Assembly: GCA_004352715.1 (NCBI GenBank)
Contig: SCFE01000087.1
Location: 222,281 to 286,280, forward strand
Length of the DNA stretch: 64,000 nucleotides
Origin: Hofstenia miamia
Taxonomy: Eukaryota; Xenacoelomorpha; Acoela
Reading direction: 5' to 3'
A program made the translations under genes and the position numbers. Below the pieces are notes generated by a model. The model made no database searches. It was not told the origin of the DNA and was given only the letters and a program-made list of their open reading frames with translations. Within the stretch, counting starts at the first letter, position 1. Each line of letters begins with the position of its first letter. Of this stretch, positions 11,764 through 23,800 are shown piece by piece.

Positions 11764-12013
11764 TGAGTTGAAAAATATGTTGAATTATACACTATAAGCT
11801 TTTGTATTCTAATGCACAGTGTTTGCAAAAATTTACAATATATTCGGAGATTTTGTCGTCATCAACAAAAGAATCAGACGTTACACATTCTATTGATATC
11901 ATTAATTTTATTAATTGATCGTCCTTCACATCTGTTTACAGCTGAATTTGTCCTCATTGCGCACTCGATTGCGAAGTATTGTGTTTCATTGATAAGCTGT
12001 AAACACATCTTAA

Positions 12014-13472
12014 GAAAGAACAAAGCTGATGAGGAAATAAATACGTACAAGATGAAAGCATTAATGCTAACTCTTCCATAATACAATCTAACGGTTTAGC
12101 CTAGCGTGAATTTGGTTTCCTACGCACTATGGTGTGTTGTTACATTCACGATAATAGATGGTATCATAACACAAATATATAGTCGCGTTAACTACTGTCA
12201 GTGTTTGAAACAAAAAAAACAACTAACACAGCAATTGCAACTTTAGTAATACCTAAATAATAAATTGTGATTGGATCGAGTTCATTGTTGAACAATGCAC
12301 AGCAATTTTTACACAAGAAATTAATTGTTAGTGATTGAAACCCAAGAAATTACTTATCGACTCTGCCCAAATATCTGATAAGTGAAACTAGCAAAAACTC
12401 TGTGCGAGCATTGAAAAGATGTGCTACTTATCAAATCCACCGAATGTCCACGACGACCAATACTTCTATTTAACAGTTCTTTAGCAATTAATCAAATAAT
12501 AAATACATTTTCTTATCAATTACTAAAAATAAGTCATTCATAATACAAAGCATCGCAATTTTGCATAAATAGTCTTCTCAATATGATTGTGTGTAGAGCA
12601 CATTTGAGATCGGGTAGTAATTGTTTTAAACAAAGTTTTCATTTTTCAATACTATCATCAAAATGGCTACTTTGGCATATGTCAAAAACACGCCTGCAGT
12701 AAAATTTATTATTTGCGTAATAAAAGAATCAATTTATGCAACATCTTTCGAGGCCAAACATCCGCCATTGCTAAATTTGTTAAAATAACATAAAATTTTT
12801 AATTATAAGAATAGTTTGAATATTTAAGAGTGCATTCAATATCTGTGGACTCCTTTCCATATATGATGTATACATGTAGTAGTGCATTTTTTTACAGTTT
12901 TGAAGATAGATGTGGGTAATTTCTAATGCAAATATCTTGTTTTAGCACATTTAAATTTTGATAGGTATATTTCAAAATTGAATATCAATTTTAGCCAATT
13001 ATGATAGATTTCAGTATTTTTATCCAGCTAATGGAGTTCAGAAAATTGAAGCAAATGCTGATAGTAGGTTGGCAGCTGTTCAAAAAATGCATATCTATTG
13101 TATGATATTTGTTGGCGGCACATCTGTTTTCTCTTGCTTTCATGTATTCAATAGTTGCACAATTGTTTAAAATAAATAGTGTTGTTACAAAATGGAAATT
13201 TTGTAGCGCCATCAGCATTATATGTTTTTTCATTAAAGCCATGATCATGGTACTTGATACTAGGAGACGTTTACTGATTCAAATACTATTTTAATACTTA
13301 ACAAACACCAAATGTTAAATTTAACATTAGATAGCTATCGTTCTATCTCAGATTTGATTACCAGTTTGTAATTTTCCCTTGCCAGTTCCAAGGTTTTAGA
13401 GAAGTTGTAGCTACTTAACAGTCAAATTTTTCTGCTTCAAAATCAGGTATTTTCGAATTAAGAATAAACAGG
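12014..13472. other. No recognised gene
   Basis: AT-rich sequence. Overlapping open frames near 13000-13290 on the two strands have no recognised domain. Confidence 0.5.
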
Positions 13473-13912
13473 ATCTCTCCCTTGACATACAATGACGCTC
13501 TTCTGATATCCTCCTCTCCCGCTGTCACTTTACATCCACGCCTGTGATCTTCACCTGTTCAATCGTTTGCTCACTCGTAAATTGCATCTTGATCTTTTTG
13601 ATTTCATAAAATTCTCTGATTCCCGCTCCACTCGCTCTGATGATGTTGTCACTTTCTCCATTCGTCGCACTCTTCACTCGTTTTTCAATCGTGCTTGTAT
13701 TGCTGCTAATTATATCTTGACTCTCAACCCTCCAACAGCCATTGATTTCTTTTCCCCACCGTCGAGATTCAAGAAATCTTTGATGTGTTTCCTTTTTGCA
13801 GAGCCCTTCTCCCACTTCGTCTACTCTTCCATCTGCATCTACTTCATCTCCTGTGACTGTTTTTATATTTTTGTAGGGTTGCCTTTAGCGGCTAATAAAG
13901 TCCTTCATTATT
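13473..13912 (+). mobile_element. LINE family A, copy 3: short 3' fragment
   Basis: Aligned by eye to copy 1 (210-640) starting at the tctctcccttgacatacaatg region. It holds the ORF2 end (LHLDLFDFIKFSDSRSTRSD and FFNRACIAANYIL) with a small in-frame deletion relative to copy 1, then the 3' tail TAATAAAGTCCTTCATTATTAT. It is a typical 5'-truncated LINE insertion. The region before the tail matches copy 2 better than copy 1, so the deletion in copy 1 is derived. No clear target duplication. Confidence 0.85.
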
Positions 13913-14202
13913 ATATAGATACTAGGAAACTGCCTGTGCTTATGCACGGGGATTTTAATTGCCTGTTTTAGATATTTAATAAATGAATAAATTTAAACAA
14001 ACCATATGTTGTGTTTTTAATATTTTACGAACGAAATAATAATTGTATAAGTAATATGTATTGGTAAAATGATTTTTGTTCACAATTTTAGCATATGACA
14101 CTCCTTAATTAACTATTTAAAATTTGAGCACATTCAAAGCATGGTAACATCTAATGCAATAGAATGTATAGAATCACAACAAAATCGAGTTCATTATTGT
14201 AG

Positions 14203-14240
<38 letters not shown>

Positions 14241-14761
14241 TCAAGAAGGTTTTTCAAAAACCGAAACAATTTTAATCTGTCCCAAGTATATTGTTTACCA
14301 TAAATAAAAAAGGTAAAAAATAGACTACGTGTTCTATTTTAATAAATATATCCTATCTAAAAGTATAAAACACAAAATGCAAAAATACAGAACACTAAAC
14401 GTTGTGATACAATAAAAAATTATATAAAGGGCATAAAATTGTTAGTGACATAGAGTAATTTACATTATAAAATCATGTGAACAAAAGCACATTTTTATCA
14501 ATTTTTCGAAGAAGATTCATCTTCCATAAAAAGGTCGGGTAAGTCGACTGGAAGTGTCGTCTCTCTCGCTCTTTTCTTCGTTTGGGGAGACGTTGCCACA
14601 GGGTGTTCCTTCCTTTTCATTAAGAACCTATCTAGTGTTACTTGTACGTAAAATTCTCGAACTTTTTGGTCGAGAACAGAAGCGTTCGATAACCGAGGCT
14701 TGACTGTTATATAATTTAAAAAATTAGTTTTCACTATTAATATTTTGATTTTTCGTTTCAG
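13913..14761. other. AT-rich stretch with a short hairpin and a (TA)n run
   Basis: It contains a 7-bp stem with a 4-base loop at about 13935-13952 (CCTGTGC TTAT GCACGGG) and (TA)n at 14205-14236. The promoter and 5' leader of the SLC4 gene may lie here or further left, but no core promoter element is distinct. Confidence 0.45.
14205..14236. repeat. (TA)n microsatellite
   Basis: Simple TA dinucleotide run. Similar runs lie at 17903-17925, 41785-41835 and 61202-61222, and next to the gap ending at 36583. Confidence 0.97.
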
Positions 14762-14834
14762 TGAAATGGATAACCAGAGCTTCAGACGATCTCGTCCAAC
14801 ATTAGCTGAATCAATAGAAAATATTTTTACAGAG
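14762..14834 (+). CDS. SLC4 gene exon with start codon (residues 1-23)
   Basis: The acceptor ttttcgtttcag ends at 14761, so at least one untranslated exon lies upstream and was not found. An in-frame TGA (14762-14764) sits just before ATG at 14766, which supports this start. The peptide begins [16 protein letters not shown]. The donor GAG|gtaaca is at 14835. It ends in phase 0, which matches the phase-0 acceptor at 51869. Assignment to the SLC4 gene rests on splice signals, phase and the lack of a rival; the peptide itself is not conserved. Confidence 0.65.
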
Positions 14835-17800
14835 GTAACATACAATACATTATTAATTCCTTAGCTAATATTTGTTATTACATAGATGTTTACACGGTAA
14901 GCCGATATTCGCTGTTCATCCATTTGCCGTCATACTGTATTAGATGTGTTCGAATGTTTTGCATTTGATTTGGCTGATATATAATTGTATTTTCATACTT
15001 AATTGCATTGACCTGGGGATTTTTACTTAGCAATTATATGCAGTCTTCCGCTAATAATCAATATCTTTGCATGGTATATTTAACAAAAGGAAGTAAGATA
15101 TCTTTAAAGGTAGATTAATATATCCATTGCTCACATGAGATTGGCTAATGACTCGACATGTGTCATGCTAAAATCTGCGATAATCAACACTTTCATTGCA
15201 CACTTCTAATGGTGTAGTAAACATTGTTAAAAGAAATGATCGATTTCATTCTCCTTTAAGGTTTTATAATCACTTAGCAAATACGGATTTATGCTTACCT
15301 TTGCAATTCCATTCACCTGATGTGATCATGTTTATAATCTCACTGCTCATTTCATCTAGAGTAAATGTGTGCTGTTTACCTAAAATATACTTATGTTTAT
15401 TTCAATAATTGTTTCATTGCTTTAGAACCCTTTCTAATTGTTTCTCATCTCCTAATTTCCCTGTTATGTTTTCTCCAGGTTGATATTTTACTAATTAAAT
15501 TTGTTTTCAATGAAATGCCCATTCTTTTTTGTAAGCTGTTAGGTCATTGCATTCCAATCTATTATTATAAAATTGCTATATTAAAATACAGTTTTTGATA
15601 TGACTTTTGTGTCTAGACTGAAATTTCAATAAATTTTGAATATCAATATACAAGTTTGTTAAGATCCTAAGGCTCTAACACTAAGTTTATTTTTGTTTGT
15701 ATAATTTACTTACAATGAATATTTATGAAAATAGTTTTCAATGATTCTCTAAGCAGAAGCATAGGGTACACGCTAGATATTTCAAGACATTCCCATTATT
15801 TTTAAATTTATAAAGTAAGAATTTGTTGTAGCAAAATCATCAAAATGCTAACTTTATCCCTTGCATAAATAGTCAAATATGCTCATATTTCAATATAGCT
15901 TTGAACTGATTTTGCTCTTGGACTTAATTATATCATTTCAAAGTATATTTATTACTAAAAATGTTTAATACAAAACTGTATACTAAAAATGATTAGATTT
16001 TTTGGCTGTAGATTATGTGCATGGGTATACAAAGGTAGAAACCCCACCCTATTATATTTTTTTTTCAGTATAGTAAAAATATAGTTTTTTTATAAAATTC
16101 ATATATGTCCGTTCAAGATGTTTCATAAATATACATGCGCTTATGGATTTTGTATAAGTAATTTCATCTAAAAATGGAATTTTTTCGTTAAATAAATGCT
16201 CTTTCATGTTTTATGTTAATAGAGATAGAGTTGAAACCATATCGATTCTGCCTATATATATGTACACTAGCACACACACACATATATATATATAGTTTGC
16301 TNTACTATGGCGTTTTAATTTATATTTATATATAGATAATCTATTTGTGCTAAAATTATGCATTATTAACAAAATAGAATATTGAATGGAGATACAGTAT
16401 TACAGACATATTTTAGTTTAGCAAGTAAATATAATAGCAACTGTTAATTCAAATTGCTCCCAGTCTCAGTTTGAAATTGAAAATTTGGTTCTGGTTTCAT
16501 ACTGATCGTATCCCATGTCTTGTGGGACCAGTAATTGCAAATAATTTCCTCATGACTATTAGTTTTTCAAATCTGTCAAGAAATGGAAACATTTCTACAT
16601 AGACTGTTAGTTTTACTGAGTTACTTTTAATTTGCATTGGTTGTTGGTCAATCTTTAGCATTAATTTTTTCTCTAACATAGTAATTACAATTTCAAATTT
16701 CTGGAGAATACAAAAAGGTCTAGAAATGGCGGTATCATATCAATAATTTTGAAACTCGCAATTCTTAGCAAATCCGTAATTTGAGAATTGAATGATCTTA
16801 GTTGATTATAAAAGTTCTATGTAGGAATAAATTTGCATTTTTGTAGGTTAAAGTAACGTTAAGATGAAGGAAATAGTGAATCCCTAATATTACTAGGTTT
16901 TTAAATGAAATGGGGAATTATTTTGTTCAACAATACTGAACAATTAATGCAAAACAGTGTTGAAAATTTCAGAAATTCTTTAAAATTTGTTACATAAAAT
17001 AAAATTTTAAACATTTATAAAAGTCAATAGTATTATGAATACATTTTGAACATCATTTAAAATATAGCTAATTTAATATGTTGAAGAAAAAATTAGCAGA
17101 TTGGGGGGATTTCAGAAGCCCCCTTTCCTAGATCCACCAGTTCTCAGTATCTGAATTAAAAATTTATAGTTTTTTTTAAAACGTGTTGAGTTTTTCATTC
17201 AGAATGCTGATGTACTTGTACGTGATGATTAAGGCAACCCACTCCATTATGTTTGGATAATGTTTGATTGCTGTTGGGGTGTAGTTTGATTGAATCTTGA
17301 TGATTCTACAGGGCCTCTAACAAATACATTGGGTTTACAGAACATCTGAAGTGTACTTAACAGTTTAATATGATCCAGTGTGCAGTTTTTTTAATTTATT
17401 CAAAAGGCCAGTTTCATTGAGCACTTTGATTGTGTACAATATAGTATTTGAGAAATATCCAAATTGTGATGACTTCATTAGGTGCTGATGGCCAGCGACA
17501 AACATCTGGGGATTAAAATATCTCATAGGTAGGAATCTGTTTTTTCCTAGGATTTTAGTTTAGCTTTCATAGTTAAGGACTTATTCAGCTATTTTTATAA
17601 AAAATGGGAAAGCTTTTTTTATTTCTCATAAGATAGAAATACCAGTATTCTTAGGTAGAGACTTGTAGTTTTTCGATAAAAATGGGGAGACATCCCCCCG
17701 TGTCTACATTCTTCAACAAATATATGTGATAATTAACATCTGCATTGAAACTGTGCGCAGATTTTTGTATATTGTGGAAGCAGTTCTTTCAACTGCCCTT

Positions 17801-20800
17801 ATAATTTATTAGATGCAAACGTTGGTGGAAAGTTAGACAAATACTTGCCAAAAATTTGCAAGGTTTGTTAAATTTTAGGGAAACCTGCAAGTTATTTGCC
17901 AAATATATATATATATATATATATAGAAAAATGTACACACGTATTGGGTCTTGAGCTAACGTTTTCAATCACAGAAGCATGTACATAATTTATATTTAGT
18001 TCAATTTTGTATTTTTACTTTAAATTAATTATTTGAGAAATACTTTGTTAAATTTTCGAATGCTTTTTATTGCATTAAATTTATATTAGTACTTATAAAT
18101 GAAGTAATTTTAAGTATTTTTTACCTGTTGGTTTATATCCTTGACGTAAATTGTAAATATAATAGGGCTTGTGCCCTGGGGTATTTTTTAAAAAATTCAT
18201 TATTAAATCAAAAATATCAAAATTGTAATACGTTCATTTGTCCATCAATATGTTTAAATTCATTAAGTTAAAACTTAAAAGTTTTGCTCAAATCAAGAAG
18301 GGTATCGCAACTACAATTATTAGAGGCTAAATTTGATTTTTACTTCTCATGTTGACAAAATTGCTATGGCCAAACTATTTTAGAGGGAGAATATTTTCAG
18401 ATATCAAATTTGTGTTTATTTGATTATTTAATAATTTACAAAAAGTCCCCCTAAACGCGCTACTGTCTACGAGTATACTCGTAGCTGGCAGCGAATGTGT
18501 TACAACATAATTTGAATTTGAAAATTCCGTGTAGGACAATATGCGTTTACACCGCGAATTTCGTACATGACACACAATTCTTTCAATGATTTTTTTAAAG
18601 TTTTTAGAAATGTTTAGTCTTGAAAATATATTCTTGCAAGAAGTTATCGGTTTTATTGTTGAAATTGCATTTCAATTATCAATATTGAGTGTATTTGTGT
18701 GATCCATTTACTAAAAATGCCCTTACTTAAATAGAAATATATTTAATCGTGTGGCGATTTCACATGGATGAAGTTAACTCCGATTTGCAAATACGAAAAA
18801 ATTCGGTTTTACAAACATCGCAAGACGTTTGGTTGATTGCCCTCGAAAGATATAGTTAAAGATTAGGTTTTGATCAATGTGATTCTACTTTAGTATCATC
18901 TTTGTTTTGCCCGTTAATTTCGTTAAACTGAATTAATTTAATTCTGTTGACAAAGTCAAGTTTTTTTTAGTTATTGATGTTTACCAATATTTTAGAAGGG
19001 GAAACGAAATTATTTTTTGCATTTTTCAAAATTTTCGCAAGCCTCAGACCTTGACGAGATAATAGTTAAAAGACTTGAAAGTTGAAAGTATTTGCAGATA
19101 GGAAAAGTTTACCATATTTGCCGTAGCATGAAATGAAATATTTAGTGGTCTAGGATGATTTCCATAAACCGTAGTTGAAAAGGAGGATTGGGCAAAGTGA
19201 AGCTCCTAAAATTATGTTAAGTTTGAGAATAGATTTTACTGAGCGTATTGTAATTTTGATGTTTGAGAACTTGGGCTATTTTCTAATAATTTTTTTCAAG
19301 CATCGACAATGACTGTTTTCCTGTAAATGTCAGCCTCATCGGGGCATTTTCTAGCGCACTTCTTTATAGGCTTGTCTTACGTTGTGGGACAAAATTTAGC
19401 CCACTTGTAAACATGTACTTAGCGCTCAGCAGGACACGGTTTCTCCCATTTGGTGCACCACTTTTTTGTTGCTTAATTTCCATGTGCTGTTTCTAAATAC
19501 TTAATATACTTCAGTTCCTCATGGAGTTTAATTTTTGAATCAATTTTCTGATAGAAGCCTTGTTTTTCTAATGAGATAGCTTCAGAGACTTGTATACATT
19601 TAAGCCGCTACTACTTTGCGAATTCGAGTTGGATTTCCTATGTTTTCAGCATTCTGACAAGCTGCTTTTGCTCTGTCCTACATTATAAAAATTTTATTAA
19701 TTACAACTTGCGAATTTCTATTCAATTGACACATTTTGGAACCTTGCTGCTCTACGAGTATTGACACTATGAACTAGCTTTATATAGTATAAATGCACCC
19801 TCTGACCAGCTCCATGTCAAAAACGCAATGTATTTTTTGTGTTAATTTGAAAATTAAATGCATGAGCAATTATCACATTTTAACCCCCTTTTTCTTTGCC
19901 TTGAAAAAGTTTAAAGTTCAGGACTTATATTTCTTGTAGAAACGCGTAGGCTAAATATGTATATATTTGGATAATGTTTTCAAAATTTGCTCAATATTGA
20001 CTAATTTTTCTGACTTCAATGCTGTTTTCAGGAGGCTATTCAAACCAGGGATCCAACATGATTAATCGAGATTAATCGTATGGATTAATCTATCTTGCTG
20101 GTCAAGTAGATTAGATTAATCGTAAACAGCGTGCTCGATTAATCTAGATTATTCTAATTAAGTTGATGCTTATGCATTCAGTTGTCATTTTCGGTTTGAT
20201 CCTATCTATGGCCTTTATTCTTGTGTCATATGTTTAACAAAAGAAAACCTTAACACCGGACATAGAAGAGGAGCGTGATGATTAGGCCACGGTTAGACTA
20301 GTGATTGGTTCAAAAGTGGTCTATCACATTTTGATTGAATCGTGCTCGTTCGATTTCCTCGTGATCGTCACGTCGCTAATTATCTCGGGTGGTTAGACAT
20401 GCAATTCTTTCAAATGTGATAGATCACTTTTAAAACAATCACTAGTCTAACCGTGGCCTTAGGCATCTAACATACCTAGGAAGCGTCGAATGTCGCCTAA
20501 TTCTATATATAAGGATCCTCGATTTTATCACGCCAACTTCTAATCAGGTTGAGAGACTGTTCAGCAAAGCTGGTTATGCTCTATCTGATTACCAAATCGT
20601 CTATTACCCCTTAACTTAGAGATCCCATTTCTTTACCCTAACAAGCACATGCGGAGTAAAATGACTTCAGGAAATAATCTCAAATAACAACAATAGTTGA
20701 TATTTTCTAATTTGAATATCTTTCAATTGATATATTGTATTTTGAATATTTTTAATCATAAGTAGATTAATCGACGATTAATCGCGATTATTAATCTTCT

Positions 20801-23800
20801 GGCAGCAGCGATTACGATTAATCTATCGCCAAATTTTTTTTCATACGATTAATCGCGATTAAAATCTAACGATCCCTGGATTCAAACGTTACTTCAAAAA
20901 TTGAAAACGATCACTAAATGAAAATTGTTTGTGTCTTTTTGGTTTCTAATTTCACTTAATTAGTGCTTTATTTTCCAATTAGTTAATAACTGTGTCTATT
21001 TATTTGTTTTGATGTTAAATATTGATAAGAGGTTTCAATAGTTTTATAAAAGATAACCATTTGATTGATGCGTTTTCGGAAATGAGACGTCATTCAGATA
21101 CTGTAAGTATTTTTGCGATTAAGCCTCCATTTCCAAATATGGTACTATAAGCATTCATTGGTAGGCCGGCTTATCACAAAAAACACTTATTTATTTTGTT
21201 TTTTTAAACTTCTCTTCAGCTTATGCACTTTAATTCTAGCATGATGACAATCTATTTTTAGTTATGATTTTGATGATGATAAAAATGCTCTCAAATTTGA
21301 TTATATTCTACGTCAGCTTTGCTTATAGTTTTTAGGATATAATTTAAAGAGTTTTTAATTTTTGAAGAATAGAGGAAAGGTAAAATACCTTCACACAATT
21401 TTTTTGTTAGAATTTAATAGATTCCTTAATATTTTGGCAAGATAATTTATTTGTATAATTGATATATGGCATTAGGTAATTTATGCCTAGTTTGCATTTT
21501 CTATTATCTACAATTGAACTGAGAGTTAAACTGAAAAATCTGCTCAGTGTTTGAAATTAGGGTTGGAGATTAATCAACTCGGTAATCGAAAATTGATCGT
21601 TATTGAAATTTTATTTAATTTATCTAAACCCCGCCCTGGTTCAATTACTGTGACTTGGTAACAGCAACCTGCTGTCCTATTATCAGAATGATTATTCTCA
21701 AAATATGAAAATCTTGTTTTTAGAAACGGAGTGTAGATGTATCTTTAAATTTTACGTGATTGGCAAAATGATTGCTTTAAATAATCATCAATTGCCCACT
21801 TCCATGAAAATTCATGTTAACGATGTCTTTGCCGTAGGGGCCTAGGCAAAATTGTTTGTTTAAGGTATAATAAAACATATTATAAGAAGTTCTAGGAATG
21901 TAAGTGGCTCTGAAAAACTCTCTCGAAATTTCAAAATATAATTGAAATTTAATAAAACATACTAAATTATTTGTGATTATTGATGAATCCTAACATCTGT
22001 TTAATTTTTCACATTTTCTCAGAAGCCTGTAGTGCGTTCTTTTAGGTGTATGCATTTTACTCAGTTTATATATTCTACAAATCAGACTAGCTCGTTCACT
22101 ATGAATATATATATCAACATACTAATCGATGTGATTCATTCTGTGCGGTAAACGGTAAATAATTTATCGTTTAACAGGGCACTTGTTTATTGATAATTAA
22201 GTACCAGTCGCGTTTGAAGTTCACTTGCAAGAGTGGCTATAAACATGAAAATGTGTACTTTTTACTCAGTTCAATTGCTGAACTGATTTTCTCTCAACTC
22301 TGAACAGATTGTCATTTTTGTTGGTTGAATGTAGTATTTTTTCGTAAATTGCGTTCATAATGTCGAAATTATAACACCGTTTCTTTCTCTATGTACTGCG
22401 TAGCACAGTAAAAGGTTATTCTCATTAATTTTTTTAAATTTTTTCCAATATTTTCTGTATGATCAACTCTTCCAACCTTCGTATTTTGCTCTTAAAAACG
22501 ATACTTACATAAATATATAGAAAATTTGGATTTTAACAGAAGTGACTTTTGGATTTTGTACATTTGATTATGGAGATAAAATTTCACAATGTATTTCCTG
22601 TTGTTTAGATTGCGGTAACAAATACTTTTATGTTGATGAAATTCTTCAATTTATTCTTCATCCAGTGGGCGTTTTCAATTAATACTTTCTGACCAGTTCC
22701 ACTGTTTTGCATGCCTATTTCTCAACTATGCTTTTGCCATGGGTTTTCTACAAAATGTGTATCTATATATGAGAATATATGTTATAGAGAATCGCATTTG
22801 GTTTAGAACTCAAGTGTTCTTTGCCTACAGTTTTTTCTATACTCGTAATTAAGCATTTTGCGATGCCAAAATTTAATGGACACAGCTCCATTTAGACCCA
22901 CTGGATTTGGTCTAAATCGCATTTATTAGTCTGGTGCCATGTTCCAACTTCATAACTTTGCTCAAAATTAGCAAAATTGTGTTAATATTCTTTTGAAATC
23001 ATTGGACCCAGATTCTTTTATCATGGTACCTGTCATGCTGCCAGTAGTTCGCATGGATTAGAAGGTCCTGCATAACCCTAACCTAGGTGCAGTTGGAAAT
23101 GTGAACCAACAGAATATTAAAAAACTTATTCAAAAGTAGGCGTAGGATAAATTTAAGACAGATTTAAGTTAGAAGGTTACTATTATCTGCATTTTTATAA
23201 TCGAATCTGTGGATAGATCTGTTTTCCCATCTCACAACGATATTTAGGGCAACTTTATATCAATGTGTTGTTTTTAAAATCGAATCAATTAACTTTGTCA
23301 CCTAAAGATAATGGTCTTATTTGGTCTAGATCTGAAGGTCTCATTAAAAAATTTTACAAGGCTTTACGTTTATGAAATTATAAATGTCGACATCTAGTCT
23401 TTGTTATTTCAACTGACAATTACATACAATGATTTCCCGTCAGTTGTCCCGTTTAATTTATTTTTGTAATTGATTGATTCTACTTTATTTAAAGTCAAAT
23501 CTGTTATCTTATTTATTTAGAATTTATTATTATTAATTTCAAAAGTGGCATTGATTGGTTTATTCTATTTTCCAAACGTCTGCCATTTAATTTGAGTTAA
23601 ATGTAAACGGGGTGCCATACGGTTAGTCTTTTGACTATAGTCAAAATTGCGGTTTTGTATTCTTTTGTCTATTAGTCAAATATTTTGACTAATAGTCAAA
23701 CGCGATTTCTGCGAACCTGTATTGCATATACATGTGCATGTATTATTAAGTGGAGTCGCTATAATTATATTTCAAAGGTAGGTGACATGAAAAGTTATTA

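Larger units (their letters stand above)
6487..11800 (-). mobile_element. LINE family B: two-ORF non-LTR retrotransposon, interrupted
   Basis: On the minus strand the order is 5' leader, ORF1 (11763-11046), ORF2 endonuclease (about 10961-10805 and 9350-8840), linker, reverse transcriptase (about 8335-7256), C-terminal region (to about 6501) and a TA-rich tail. This is a near full-length two-ORF element, similar in layout to L1/Tx1-like or RTE-like LINEs; the clade is not decided. Several frameshifts and stops make it inactive. It is split in the endonuclease region by the plus-strand LINE at 9351-10797. Confidence 0.88.
5879..12010. mobile_element. Harbinger-like (TWA target site) DNA element, split by LINE insertions
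   Basis: The two ends match as inverted repeats. The left begins AGGTGTGTTTACAGCTTATC; the reverse complement of the right begins AGATGTGTTTACAGCTTATC. Both are flanked by TAA (5876-5878 and 12011-12013), as expected for a PIF/Harbinger 3-bp TWA duplication. The subterminal regions carry the octamer TTTACAGC at 5886, 5947, 6005, 6107 and 11935, plus its reverse complement at 11996. Without the LINE insert the element would be roughly 500 bases and non-autonomous. No transposase is encoded in its own sequence. Confidence 0.72.
20046..20879 (+). mobile_element. hAT DNA transposon remnant with 8-bp target duplication
   Basis: The ends read CAGGGATC (left) and GATCCCTGG (right), typical hAT tips. 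Both are flanked by a perfect attcaaac (20038-20045 and 20880-20887), the 8-bp duplication of hAT insertion. Each end holds five copies of the motif ATTAATC (left 20060-20145, right 20765-20865), mostly within the palindrome GATTAATC. A transposase remnant lies at 20521-20650 and a nested MITE at 20285-20458. At 834 bases it is internally deleted and non-autonomous. Confidence 0.88.

Noticed and set aside
12024-12046. CTGATGA...GAAA resembling a hammerhead ribozyme core
   Set aside because: There is no stem II between the two conserved blocks and no flanking helices.
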